Of a stretch of DNA of 64,000 nt, positions 56,816-64,000 are shown piece after piece. The stretch spans positions 24,434-88,433 of the forward strand of contig NZ_JACAKB010000013.1 in NCBI RefSeq assembly GCF_030326305.1, in the 5' to 3' direction. Each line of letters opens with the position of its first letter. Within the stretch, counting starts at the first letter, position 1. Below the pieces are notes generated by a model. That model had not been told where the DNA came from, ran no database searches, and worked only from the letters and a program-made list of their open reading frames with translations. This DNA is from Myroides odoratimimus (GTDB lineage: Bacteria; Bacteroidota; Bacteroidia; Flavobacteriales; Flavobacteriaceae). The position numbers and the translations under genes are program-made.

Positions 56816-58102
56816 ATGTCTAAAACAGCTTATATAGAGGTTGACGGTAAAAGACATGAGTTTCCTGTATTAGTTGGTACTGAGAATGAAGTAGCAATTG
56901 ATGTGTTGAAATTACGTGCTTTAACTGGAGCTATTACTTATGACCCAGGTTATAAAAATTCTGGTGCATGCAAGAGTGCAATTACATTCTTAGATGGAGA
57001 AGAAGGAATCTTGAGATATAGAGGATATTCTATTGAAGAATTAGCAGAATATTCTAACTTCTTAGAAGTTTCTTATTTGATTATCTTCGGAGAACTACCA
57101 ACTCAAGAGCAAATAGAGAAATTCGAGAATGATATTAGAAAGTATTCATTAGTAAATGAAGAAATGAAAAATATCATTGACGGTTTTCCTAAGACTGCAC
57201 ACCCTATGGGAGTGTTAGCTTCTTTGACTAGTGCTTTAACTGCATTTAATCCAAAAGTAGTAGATGCTGATTGTTCAAAGTCATTGTATGAGGCTGTATG
57301 TAAGACAATGAGTAAGTTCTTAGTAATAGCAACTTGGACATATAGAAAAGCTAAGGGATATCCTTTAAATTATTACGATAACACTAAGAGTTATGTGGAT
57401 AACTTCTTAAGATTAATGTTTGCTTTGCCAACTGAACCTTATGAAATCGATCCAATCATTAAAAATGCAATTGATAAGTTATTTATTTTACATGCTGATC
57501 ATGAACAAAACTGTTCTACATCTACAGTACGTATGGTAGGTTCTTCTCATGCTGGATTGTTTGCATCTGTTTCTGCTGGTGTTTCTGCTTTGTGGGGGCC
57601 ACTTCATGGTGGAGCTAATCAAGCTGTATTAGAAATGCTTGAAGCAATTCAAAATGACGGTGGTGATGTAGAGAAATATCTAAATAAAGCTAAAGATAAA
57701 GATGACTCATTCCGTCTAATGGGATTCGGACATAGAGTTTATAAAAACTTTGACCCAAGAGCTAGAATCATTAAAAAAGCAGCTGATGAAGTATTAGGAA
57801 AACTAGGTGTTGATGATCCTGTTTTAGATATTGCTAAAAAATTAGAAGAAGCAGCGCTTAAAGATCCTTATTTCGTAGAAAGACATTTGTATCCTAATGT
57901 TGATTTCTACTCAGGAATTATTTACAGAGCTTTAGGTATTCCTACAGAAATGTTTACAGTGATGTTTGCTATTGGACGTCTGCCAGGATGGATTGCACAG
58001 TGGAAAGAAATGAGAATTAATAAAGAACCAATCGGAAGACCTAGACAGTTATATGTTGGTGAAGCTTTAAGAACATTTGTTCCTATGAAAGATAGAAAAT
58101 AA
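56816..58102 (+). CDS. gltA: Citrate synthase
   Basis: 428 residues, hexameric type II by length. The active-site blocks are HADHEQNCSTSTVRMVGSSHA (in pieces), GPLHGGANQAV, and MGFGHRVYKNFDPRARI; the last carries the catalytic His and substrate-binding Arg. It condenses acetyl-CoA with oxaloacetate in the TCA cycle. It is flanked by terminators on both sides and transcribed alone. Confidence 0.97.
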   Translation: MSKTAYIEVDGKRHEFPVLVGTENEVAIDVLKLRALTGAITYDPGYKNSGACKSAITFLDGEEGILRYRGYSIEELAEYSNFLEVSYLIIFGELPTQEQIEKFENDIRKYSLVNEEMKNIIDGFPKTAHPMGVLASLTSALTAFNPKVVDADCSKSLYEAVCKTMSKFLVIATWTYRKAKGYPLNYYDNTKSYVDNFLRLMFALPTEPYEIDPIIKNAIDKLFILHADHEQNCSTSTVRMVGSSHAGLFASVSAGVSALWGPLHGGANQAVLEMLEAIQNDGGDVEKYLNKAKDKDDSFRLMGFGHRVYKNFDPRARIIKKAADEVLGKLGVDDPVLDIAKKLEEAALKDPYFVERHLYPNVDFYSGIIYRALGIPTEMFTVMFAIGRLPGWIAQWKEMRINKEPIGRPRQLYVGEALRTFVPMKDRK

Positions 58103-58120
58103 TATTTTTTTATATGTTTA

Positions 58121-58151
58121 AAAGGCACCCTTAATTAGGGTGCCTTTTTTG
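58121..58151 (+). terminator. Rho-independent terminator after gltA
   Basis: AAAGGCACCCT / AGGGTGCCTTT with a 5-nt loop and T6. Confidence 0.92.
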
Positions 58152-58183
58152 TTTTCTAAAGAATTAAGTAGAGAGTATTTTGT

Positions 58184-58191
58184 TATATTTG
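58184..58191 (+). promoter_or_regulatory. Bacteroidota -7 element of the pentein operon
   Basis: TATATTTG, 17 bases before the ATG at 58208; the expected leader is about 10 nt. Confidence 0.6.
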
Positions 58192-58207
58192 TGGAAAATC
58201 AATATTT

Positions 58208-59122
58208 ATGCTTAAGTTAAACGTTAAGAATGAAACCTCGAGATTGCGGGCCGTGGTCCTAGGTACTGCTAATAGTATCGGACCCACACCTACAGTAGAA
58301 GAAGCTTACGATCCTAAGTCGTTAGAACATATAAAAGCAGGTACTTACCCTGTAGAATCAGATATGATTCAAGAGATGGATGCTTTTAATAAAGTATTCG
58401 AGAAGTATGATGTTAAGGTCTATAGACCTGAAATCATAGAAGATTACAATCAAATTTTTACTCGTGATATTGGATTTGTTATTGAAGATAAATTCATTAA
58501 AGCGAATATCCTTCCAGATAGAGATCGTGAATTACATGCAATACAGTATGTGTTAGATCAGATTGATCCTGCATCTATAATCTCTGCTCCAGAAGAAGTA
58601 CACTTTGAAGGAGGAGATGTAATGCCTTGGAATGATTATATTTTTATAGGTAGCTATAAGCGTCCAGATTATAAAAATTATATTACCGCAAGAACAAATC
58701 AACTAGGAGTTGATTTTATAAAAGAATTATTCCCAAATAAAACAGTTTTATCTTTTGATTTGGTTAAGTCTAAGACTGAGCCACGTGATAATGCATTACA
58801 TTTAGATTGTTGTTTTCAACCAATCGGAAATGATAAAGGGATAATTTATAAAGGTGGTTTTTATGATGAAAAAGAGTACTATCAATTAGTAGAAATTTTC
58901 GGTAAAGACAACTTATTTCACATAGAAAGAGAAGAAATGTATCATATGTTTTCGAATGTATTTTCGATTAGTCCTGAAGTTATTGTCTCTGAACGTAATT
59001 TTACAAGATTAAATAATTGGTTAAGAGAAAATAACTTTGTTGTAGAAGAAATACCTTATGCAGAGATTGCTAAACAAGAGGGATTATTAAGATGTTCTAC
59101 ACTACCTTTGATACGTGATTAA
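58208..59122 (+). CDS. Pentein-fold amidinotransferase/dimethylarginine hydrolase-like protein
   Basis: 304 residues of the arginine-deiminase/amidinotransferase superfamily. The carboxylate motif EVHFEGGDVMPW, the histidine in ALHLDCCFQ and the C-terminal catalytic Cys296 in LRCSTLPLI form the expected Cys-His-acid set, so it should be active. The superfamily acts on arginine or related guanidino compounds; whether this one is a hydrolase or a transferase is not decided by these motifs. ctlX follows after 10 bases and is probably co-transcribed. Confidence 0.85.
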   Translation: MLKLNVKNETSRLRAVVLGTANSIGPTPTVEEAYDPKSLEHIKAGTYPVESDMIQEMDAFNKVFEKYDVKVYRPEIIEDYNQIFTRDIGFVIEDKFIKANILPDRDRELHAIQYVLDQIDPASIISAPEEVHFEGGDVMPWNDYIFIGSYKRPDYKNYITARTNQLGVDFIKELFPNKTVLSFDLVKSKTEPRDNALHLDCCFQPIGNDKGIIYKGGFYDEKEYYQLVEIFGKDNLFHIEREEMYHMFSNVFSISPEVIVSERNFTRLNNWLRENNFVVEEIPYAEIAKQEGLLRCSTLPLIRD

Positions 59123-59132
59123 TATATTAGAT

Positions 59133-60068
59133 ATGAACCAAACTACGAATATAATTTTGATGATTCGCCCTGTGGCGTTTCGCATGAATGAACAAACGGC
59201 TGTAAACAATTACTACCAAAAAGTTCTTGATAATACCACTCCTGAGACGGTTAATGCTAAAGCACAACAAGAGTTCGAGGCCTTTGTGGAAAAGCTAAGA
59301 GCTGTTGGAGTTGATGTTATTGTAGTAGAAGATACTGTAGATCCGGATACTCCTGATAGTATTTTTCCAAATAACTGGATTTCTTTTCACGAAAGTGGAG
59401 AAGTTGTTCTTTATCCGATGTTTGCGGAGAATCGCAGATTAGAAAGAAGAGAAGATATTTTAGATTTATTAGAAGATAAAGGGTTTGAAATTACTGATAT
59501 CTGGGATTATACTTCAGCAGAAGAAGACGAGTTATTTTTAGAAGGTACAGGTAGTTTGTTACTTGATAGAACTAATGAAAAAACATATTGTGCTTTATCG
59601 CCTCGTGCCGATGAAGGACTAGTTATTGAGTTTTGTGAAGAATTTGAAAATGATCCTGTTATATTTGAAGCTTTTCAGACTGTAGATGGAGAGAGAAAGC
59701 ATATTTATCATACTAATGTAATGATGTGTTTAGCTGAAACTTTTGCTGTTATTTGTGCTGATTGTATCGATGATAAACAAGAGAAAAAAAGTGTACTTAA
59801 TAGTTTGAAAAGTTCTGGAAAAGAGGTGATTACTATTACGGAAGAACAAGTCAATAACTTTGCTGGTAATATGCTTCAAGTAAAAGGAAAAGATGATCAG
59901 CGTTATTTAGTGATGTCAACGCAAGCTTATAATAGTTTAGATGCTAATCAAATAAAAGCAATAGAAAAGCATTGTCCAATCCTACACAGTAGTTTAGATA
60001 CTATTGAAGCTTGTGGTGGAGGAAGTGCTCGCTGTATGATGGCAGAGGTATTTTTACCTAAGAAGTAG
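59133..60068 (+). CDS. ctlX: Citrulline utilisation hydrolase-type protein CtlX
   Basis: 311 residues from the ATG at 59133; the family-typical start TTNIILMIRPVAFRMNEQTAVNN follows (in pieces). It is also a pentein: PNNWISFHE, the histidine in IYHTNVMMCLAE and Cys301 in GGGSARCMMAEVF. CtlX-type enzymes are annotated as citrulline or arginine-related hydrolases. The frame extends to a GTG at 59115, which overlaps the preceding gene and is not used in relatives as far as I recall. A terminator follows. Confidence 0.87.
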   Translation: MNQTTNIILMIRPVAFRMNEQTAVNNYYQKVLDNTTPETVNAKAQQEFEAFVEKLRAVGVDVIVVEDTVDPDTPDSIFPNNWISFHESGEVVLYPMFAENRRLERREDILDLLEDKGFEITDIWDYTSAEEDELFLEGTGSLLLDRTNEKTYCALSPRADEGLVIEFCEEFENDPVIFEAFQTVDGERKHIYHTNVMMCLAETFAVICADCIDDKQEKKSVLNSLKSSGKEVITITEEQVNNFAGNMLQVKGKDDQRYLVMSTQAYNSLDANQIKAIEKHCPILHSSLDTIEACGGGSARCMMAEVFLPKK

Positions 60069-60093
60069 ACAGATGTTTATTGTGATATACTGA

Positions 60094-60120
60094 AAACGAA
60101 GCAATAGCTTCGTTTTTTTA
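60094..60120 (+). terminator. Rho-independent terminator after ctlX
   Basis: AAAACGAAGC / GCTTCGTTTT with a 4-nt loop and T run. Confidence 0.92.
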
Positions 60121-60165
60121 TTTATAAAATAATTATTTAAAATGAATTTAAATAAGATATTTTTC

Positions 60166-60173
60166 TATCTTTG
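60166..60173 (+). promoter_or_regulatory. Bacteroidota -7 element of the TonB receptor operon
   Basis: TATCTTTG fits TANNTTTG; the leader to the ATG at 60213 would be about 35 nt. No obvious Fur-box-like dyad was found next to it. Confidence 0.55.
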
Positions 60174-60212
60174 CAATCAAGAAATCATCTAAATAAAAAA
60201 TAAAACGAATAA

Positions 60213-62336
60213 ATGAAGCGTAATACCATATTTGTACTGAGTGCTTTTTGTGCGATTCCAGCATTTACTTTTGCTCAAGTACAAGATACTATAACGCCAC
60301 CCAATGCTAATCTTGGAGAAATTGTTATCTCTGGACAATATAGTCCACAATCTATAAATAAAGCTGTTAATAATGTAACAGTTCTGAATAGACAACGTTT
60401 AGAAAATTTAGGGGCAGTAACTTTAGCTGACGCATTAAATCAAGTAATGAATATATCTATATTACCCAATGCAGGTACAGGTAGATCTACTGTGAAGATG
60501 TTTGGTTTAGATGCTCAGTATTTTACAATATTAATCGATAATGTACCTATGATTTCTGATGAGGGGTTTGGTAATAATACCGATCTAACTCAGATTAACT
60601 TAGATGATATTGAACAAGTAGAAATTGTAGAGGGAGCGATGGGGGTTGACTATGGTGCCAATGCAGTAACAGGAATTATAAATATCATTACTAAGAAAAA
60701 TAATATTCATGATTGGAATGTGAATTTCTTTACACAAGAAGAGACTGTTGGTGATGAATATAATTTAAAGAATAAAGGAAAGCATATTCAAGGGTTAACG
60801 ATAGGACATAATATAAATGACAATTTATATGCAAGTGTTAGTTATACTCATAATGATTTTAAAGGATGGTTTAATAAGAGAGAAGGTTTTACTTATTATG
60901 GTGATGAAGATAAGAGAGGACATGAATGGCTACCAAAGAATCAAAATAATGTAAAGGCTCTTTTAAACTATCATCATAAGTCTTATCGTGTATTTTATAA
61001 GTTTGAATACTTTGATGAGAGAATGAAGGATTACAATAAGACTTTTGAAATAAATGAGGATCCTGTTTTCGAAACGATTGATCCTATTGCAAAAGATCGT
61101 ATTACAAATACAAAAAGATGGTCTAACGTTCTAAATACTTCAGGGAATTTTCAGAATCTTTTTCGTTTCGATTTGTCATTTACTTATCAAAAACAGGAAA
61201 GGGAGATTGATTTCTATAGATATAGAATAAAGTATGATGAGAAGTTTGATAGAAATTCCTACAAAAGCGAGAGTAGAGAGGTTTTCTTTTCTAGAGGAAC
61301 TTTTAGTGATTTTATTAAATGGGAGAGAGCTCGATTCCAAGTTGGATATGAAGTAGCTAATAGCAAGGGATATTCATTAATGAGTGAATCGTTAGGTGAA
61401 TCTCCTCAAAGTAAATCTTTAGGAAGTTATGATTTTTATGCGTCATCAGAGATTGATGTTTTGTCTAACTTCATGATTCGTCCTGGATATCGCTTAATGA
61501 CATCAAATACTTTTGATAGTCAACATGCTATGAGTTTAATGCTTAAATATGTATTACCAAATGATTATGAAATTCGTGCGACTGTTGGGACGTCGCCTCG
61601 TTTGCCTAATTATGAAGAGTTGTATACATATTTTGTAGATGTGAATCATGACTTACAAGGTAATCCAAATTTGAACCCTGAGAAAGGGAAGACGTTCTTT
61701 CTGAATATAAAAAAAACAGCTGAGTTTAGTGATGATATTGAATTTAGTAGTAGTTTGACTGGACGTTTTTTGAATGTACAAGATAAAATTGATGTTATAC
61801 AGATTGTTGATCCATCAGGTCTTAAATATAAGTATCACAATGTTAATCGTTATAGAAATATAGGGGTAACATTCTTGAATCAATTGCGTTGGAAAACATT
61901 AGATGTAGGTCTTGGTTTTACCTATTCAGGAGCCGCCCAGCAGATATATGGTGCGCCTAGTGATACGGATAAGTTCTTATATACTCCTGAAGTGACAGCT
62001 AATGTTAGTTATAAGTTGCCAACTACAGGAACGATGTTTTCTTTATACTATAAATTTAATGGAGAAGAGTATCGTTATAAGATGGAGTCAGATCTTTTTG
62101 GGGAGTATTATATAAAAGGAAAACAAGAAAGTTATTCTTGGATGGATTTCAGTGTGCGCCAGCCTTTCTTTAAGAATATGTTATTTGCTACATTAGGAGT
62201 GAGAAATATATTTGACGTTAAAGATTTAACATCAACTACTAGTTCTGGTACTGCACATAGCTCTTCTTCTCCTTCACAACCGTTAGGGTATGGAAGAAGT
62301 TTCTTTGTGAAATTACAATATAAATTAGGTTTTTAA
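60213..62336 (+). CDS. TonB-dependent receptor, probable heme receptor (HmuR-like)
   Basis: 707 residues with a signal peptide cut near residue 21 (TFAQVQDT). The plug (about residues 40-165) contains VTVLNRQRLENLGAVTLADAL and VEGAMGVDYGANAVTGIINI; the rest is a 22-strand outer-membrane barrel ending in YKLGF with a terminal Phe. The barrel has PRLPNYEELYTYF followed by NPNLNPE, resembling the FRAP/NPNL boxes of heme receptors. The downstream, 1-base-overlapping gene encodes a HmuY-type lipoprotein, which supports heme as the cargo. There is no N-terminal carboxypeptidase-like domain, unlike SusC proteins. Confidence 0.88.
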   Translation: MKRNTIFVLSAFCAIPAFTFAQVQDTITPPNANLGEIVISGQYSPQSINKAVNNVTVLNRQRLENLGAVTLADALNQVMNISILPNAGTGRSTVKMFGLDAQYFTILIDNVPMISDEGFGNNTDLTQINLDDIEQVEIVEGAMGVDYGANAVTGIINIITKKNNIHDWNVNFFTQEETVGDEYNLKNKGKHIQGLTIGHNINDNLYASVSYTHNDFKGWFNKREGFTYYGDEDKRGHEWLPKNQNNVKALLNYHHKSYRVFYKFEYFDERMKDYNKTFEINEDPVFETIDPIAKDRITNTKRWSNVLNTSGNFQNLFRFDLSFTYQKQEREIDFYRYRIKYDEKFDRNSYKSESREVFFSRGTFSDFIKWERARFQVGYEVANSKGYSLMSESLGESPQSKSLGSYDFYASSEIDVLSNFMIRPGYRLMTSNTFDSQHAMSLMLKYVLPNDYEIRATVGTSPRLPNYEELYTYFVDVNHDLQGNPNLNPEKGKTFFLNIKKTAEFSDDIEFSSSLTGRFLNVQDKIDVIQIVDPSGLKYKYHNVNRYRNIGVTFLNQLRWKTLDVGLGFTYSGAAQQIYGAPSDTDKFLYTPEVTANVSYKLPTTGTMFSLYYKFNGEEYRYKMESDLFGEYYIKGKQESYSWMDFSVRQPFFKNMLFATLGVRNIFDVKDLTSTTSSGTAHSSSSPSQPLGYGRSFFVKLQYKLGF

Positions 62337-63778
62337 TGATGATGAGACGTTTATTACATATTAGCATATTTATTGTATCTTTTTTTATGATGATTTCATG
62401 TGAAAAGGATTCTAAGAATGGTAATAATGACACAAGAGATTTTATTGTAGCTTATGAAGAACAATCAATTAGTTACGGAGAGATTATAGATAAAAAAGAA
62501 CTTAGTGTGGTTTTTTCAGAACCTGCAGCTGAACCGGGTAGTATAGAAATGAGGGTTTCTGAAGTAAATGCTAGATATGATATAGATTACAACACCATTC
62601 CAAGCGCTAAAGCTGGTGTGTTAACTATTCCTTTTGCTAAAGGTGATCGAAAAGTAAATTTTGTATTCAATAATCTAATCTATCCTTATGATCGATCTGA
62701 CAAAACAGTTCAATTTGATATCATAAAGGTTAATTATTCAGTTAAAGAACCTAAGATACAAGGATATAATGTAATGGTGGTTAGTTTTGATACTGCGATA
62801 GGAGGACTTTTAATGCCTGCTATTGGTGGACCTAGTCAACCAAAACAAGTATATGTAGATTTAGGGGGAAAAGCAATGTATCCAGTGCAACGTGATTCTT
62901 GGGATTTAGCTTTTTATTCTGATAAAGAATTTAGAGTAAAGTTAAATGGTTCGATATATATGGCTACAAGTGCTTTATCAAGTATAGATATTGATAAGGT
63001 GAGAGAAAGTGATGTAACGAGCCTAAAAACTCAAGTACAGATTGGGACATTTGATCCAGCGAATGTAGCTTATATTGATGCTCCTATAGGGGATTTAAAT
63101 GCTACTGCAATAAAGGAAATTAAGCTTAATGCTGATGAAAATAAAGTTTATTTAGTAAATTTAGGTTTTAAGCCTGGTACTACTAATGTGGCTGCGGGTT
63201 CTGTAAATGTGACAGGTGATAGTAGAGGGTGGAAAAAGATTAGAATCTTAAGAAAAGAGCAAGGGTATCTATTACAATATGCAGATTTAAACGATAGTAC
63301 GCATAGGGAGGTTTATATAGAAAAGAACTTAGCTTATAACTTTGTTTTCTTTAGTTTTGACACTAATAAGATTGTTAATGTTGAACCGACTAAACAAAAG
63401 TGGGATTTAAACTTCACTGTATTTACAAATACGGTTGATCAAAACGGAGATCCTAAAGGTTCTTATGGTTATTCTGATTTTATTGTGAATAACAGATATG
63501 CTGGTGTTACTGCTTATAAAGTTACAATACCTGAGAAAGATAAAACAATGTATAAGAATTTCTCTTTAGCTGATGTAGATAAAGGAGCACTGTCTTTAGA
63601 CTTGCGTACTATAGGTGGTACGTGGAGAGATGTAGCGAATGATAAAAAATTATTCACTAATATCTTTTACGTAATTAAAGATTCAAAAGGCAACTATTAT
63701 AAGATGCGTGTATTGAGCTTTATGAACGAAAAAGGAGAACGTGGATACCCAAGATTTGAATATAGCCTATTAAGGTAA
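62336..63778 (+). CDS. HmuY family lipoprotein with two HmuY-like modules
   Basis: 480 residues, beginning with a lipoprotein signal (FFMMISC, Cys22). Residues ~30-150 look like a beta-sandwich (Calx-beta-like). Then two modules follow: the first has DSWDLAFYSDKEFRVKLNG and KIRILRKEQGYLLQYADLN; the second has QKWDLNFTVFTN and the very HmuY-like end YYKMRVLSFMNEKGERGYPR. HmuY proteins bind heme at the cell surface and pass it to the receptor encoded upstream, with which this gene overlaps by one base. Three ATGs in a row (62336, 62339, 62342) leave the start uncertain by two codons. Confidence 0.88.
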   Translation: MMMRRLLHISIFIVSFFMMISCEKDSKNGNNDTRDFIVAYEEQSISYGEIIDKKELSVVFSEPAAEPGSIEMRVSEVNARYDIDYNTIPSAKAGVLTIPFAKGDRKVNFVFNNLIYPYDRSDKTVQFDIIKVNYSVKEPKIQGYNVMVVSFDTAIGGLLMPAIGGPSQPKQVYVDLGGKAMYPVQRDSWDLAFYSDKEFRVKLNGSIYMATSALSSIDIDKVRESDVTSLKTQVQIGTFDPANVAYIDAPIGDLNATAIKEIKLNADENKVYLVNLGFKPGTTNVAAGSVNVTGDSRGWKKIRILRKEQGYLLQYADLNDSTHREVYIEKNLAYNFVFFSFDTNKIVNVEPTKQKWDLNFTVFTNTVDQNGDPKGSYGYSDFIVNNRYAGVTAYKVTIPEKDKTMYKNFSLADVDKGALSLDLRTIGGTWRDVANDKKLFTNIFYVIKDSKGNYYKMRVLSFMNEKGERGYPRFEYSLLR

Positions 63779-63890
63779 TTTAAAATATTACATAACTATT
63801 TGTTGTCGCAGGTTATGTATGTGATTCAATGTAATCATACAGTACTTCAAGTATTTGTTGTTTATTGAGTTGTTAGTTTATTTTTGTTAG

Positions 63891-63924
63891 AAAACCCCAA
63901 GATTGTCGCTCTTGGGGTTTTTTT
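63891..63924 (+). terminator. Rho-independent terminator after the heme operon
   Basis: AAAACCCCAAGA / TCTTGGGGTTTT with a 7-nt loop and T7. It directly precedes the group II intron start and is probably the intron's insertion target. Confidence 0.93.
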
Positions 63925-63926
63925 AT

Positions 63927-64000
63927 GTGTGCCCAGCATGGGTGATAACTCTAGGGTGTAAGTCCCGAACACGCCATTACAGCAGGAAGTGTTAACCGAC
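63927..64000 (+). mobile_element. Group II intron, class C (5' end only)
   Basis: The sequence opens with GTGTGCCCAGCATGGGTG and continues with CTAGGGTGTAAGTCCCGAAC and GCAGGAAGTGTTAACC, the conserved 5' end and domain I start of bacterial group IIC introns. From memory it matches the Oceanobacillus iheyensis intron (GUGUGCCCGGCAUGGGUG) almost base for base. Insertion two bases after the T tract of a terminator is the hallmark of class C. The rest of the ribozyme and any reverse transcriptase lie beyond the window, so I cannot say whether it is complete. Confidence 0.88.

Noticed and set aside
63927-64000. Structured RNA at the right edge as a tRNA, T-box or riboswitch
   Set aside because: The bases match the group IIC intron 5' consensus and the position after a terminator is typical for these introns; no acceptor stem or aptamer core is seen.

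Overview
The window is a 64 kb piece of a chromosome from a low-GC member of the Bacteroidota, almost certainly a Flavobacteriaceae. Three things point there. The promoters carry the Bacteroidota -7 element TANNTTTG instead of a sigma70 -10 box. There is an S46 dipeptidyl-peptidase, a thioester-less alpha-2-macroglobulin, a CtlX-type pentein and a TonB receptor/HmuY lipoprotein pair. The ribosomal cluster runs rpsL-rpsG-fusA-rpsJ-rplC...rplQ-carA-eno. A Myroides-like genus is my impression only. I see no rRNA, tRNA or CRISPR array; the one clear mobile element is the 5' end of a group II intron at the right edge.

Layout. 1-5136: 3' part of a giant alpha-2-macroglobulin-like protein whose thioester cysteine is replaced. 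5.2-11.4 kb: pirin, a small lipoprotein, peptidyl-dipeptidase Dcp (minus strand) and two tandem acyl-CoA-dehydrogenase-like flavoproteins. 11.4-12.0 kb: a four-helix-bundle (S23/IVP) gene enclosed by 21-bp inverted repeats. 12.0-13.7 kb: purK-purE on the minus strand. 13.7-14.67 kb: a 1 kb spacer with an 11-bp-periodic inverted repeat and a candidate small RNA. 14.67-16.9 kb: hpt, adk, obgE. 17.07-22.83 kb: a complete seven-gene Mrp cation/proton antiporter operon. 22.9-28.4 kb: DPP7-type peptidase, then an overlapping pair of unrecognised exported proteins. 28.5-36.4 kb: small membrane protein, Mur-ligase-like enzyme, radC, HAD nucleotidase, rarA, rhomboid protease, a kinase-like protein of unknown role and rlmB.

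36.8-53.9 kb: the str, S10, spc and alpha ribosomal clusters fused in one direction (28 ribosomal proteins, EF-G, SecY, IF-1, RpoA), including the 38-residue rpmJ. A strong promoter lies before rpsL and a strong terminator follows rplQ. Two internal hairpins (rpsJ/rplC and rpsK/rpsD) may set expression levels within the run. carA, eno and gltA follow, each with its own control signals. 58.2-60.1 kb holds two consecutive pentein-fold enzymes of arginine/citrulline type. 60.2-63.8 kb encodes a probable heme uptake pair, a TonB-dependent receptor and a lipoprotein with two HmuY-like modules. The window ends in a rho-independent terminator followed two bases later by the first 74 nt of a group IIC intron.

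Most of the window is ordinary core genome. The parts that deserve attention are the intron start, the inverted-repeat-bounded S23 cassette, the 11-bp repeat hairpin and small-RNA candidate before hpt, the internal ribosomal hairpins, the kinase-like protein, the overlapping lipoprotein pair and the duplicated HmuY protein.
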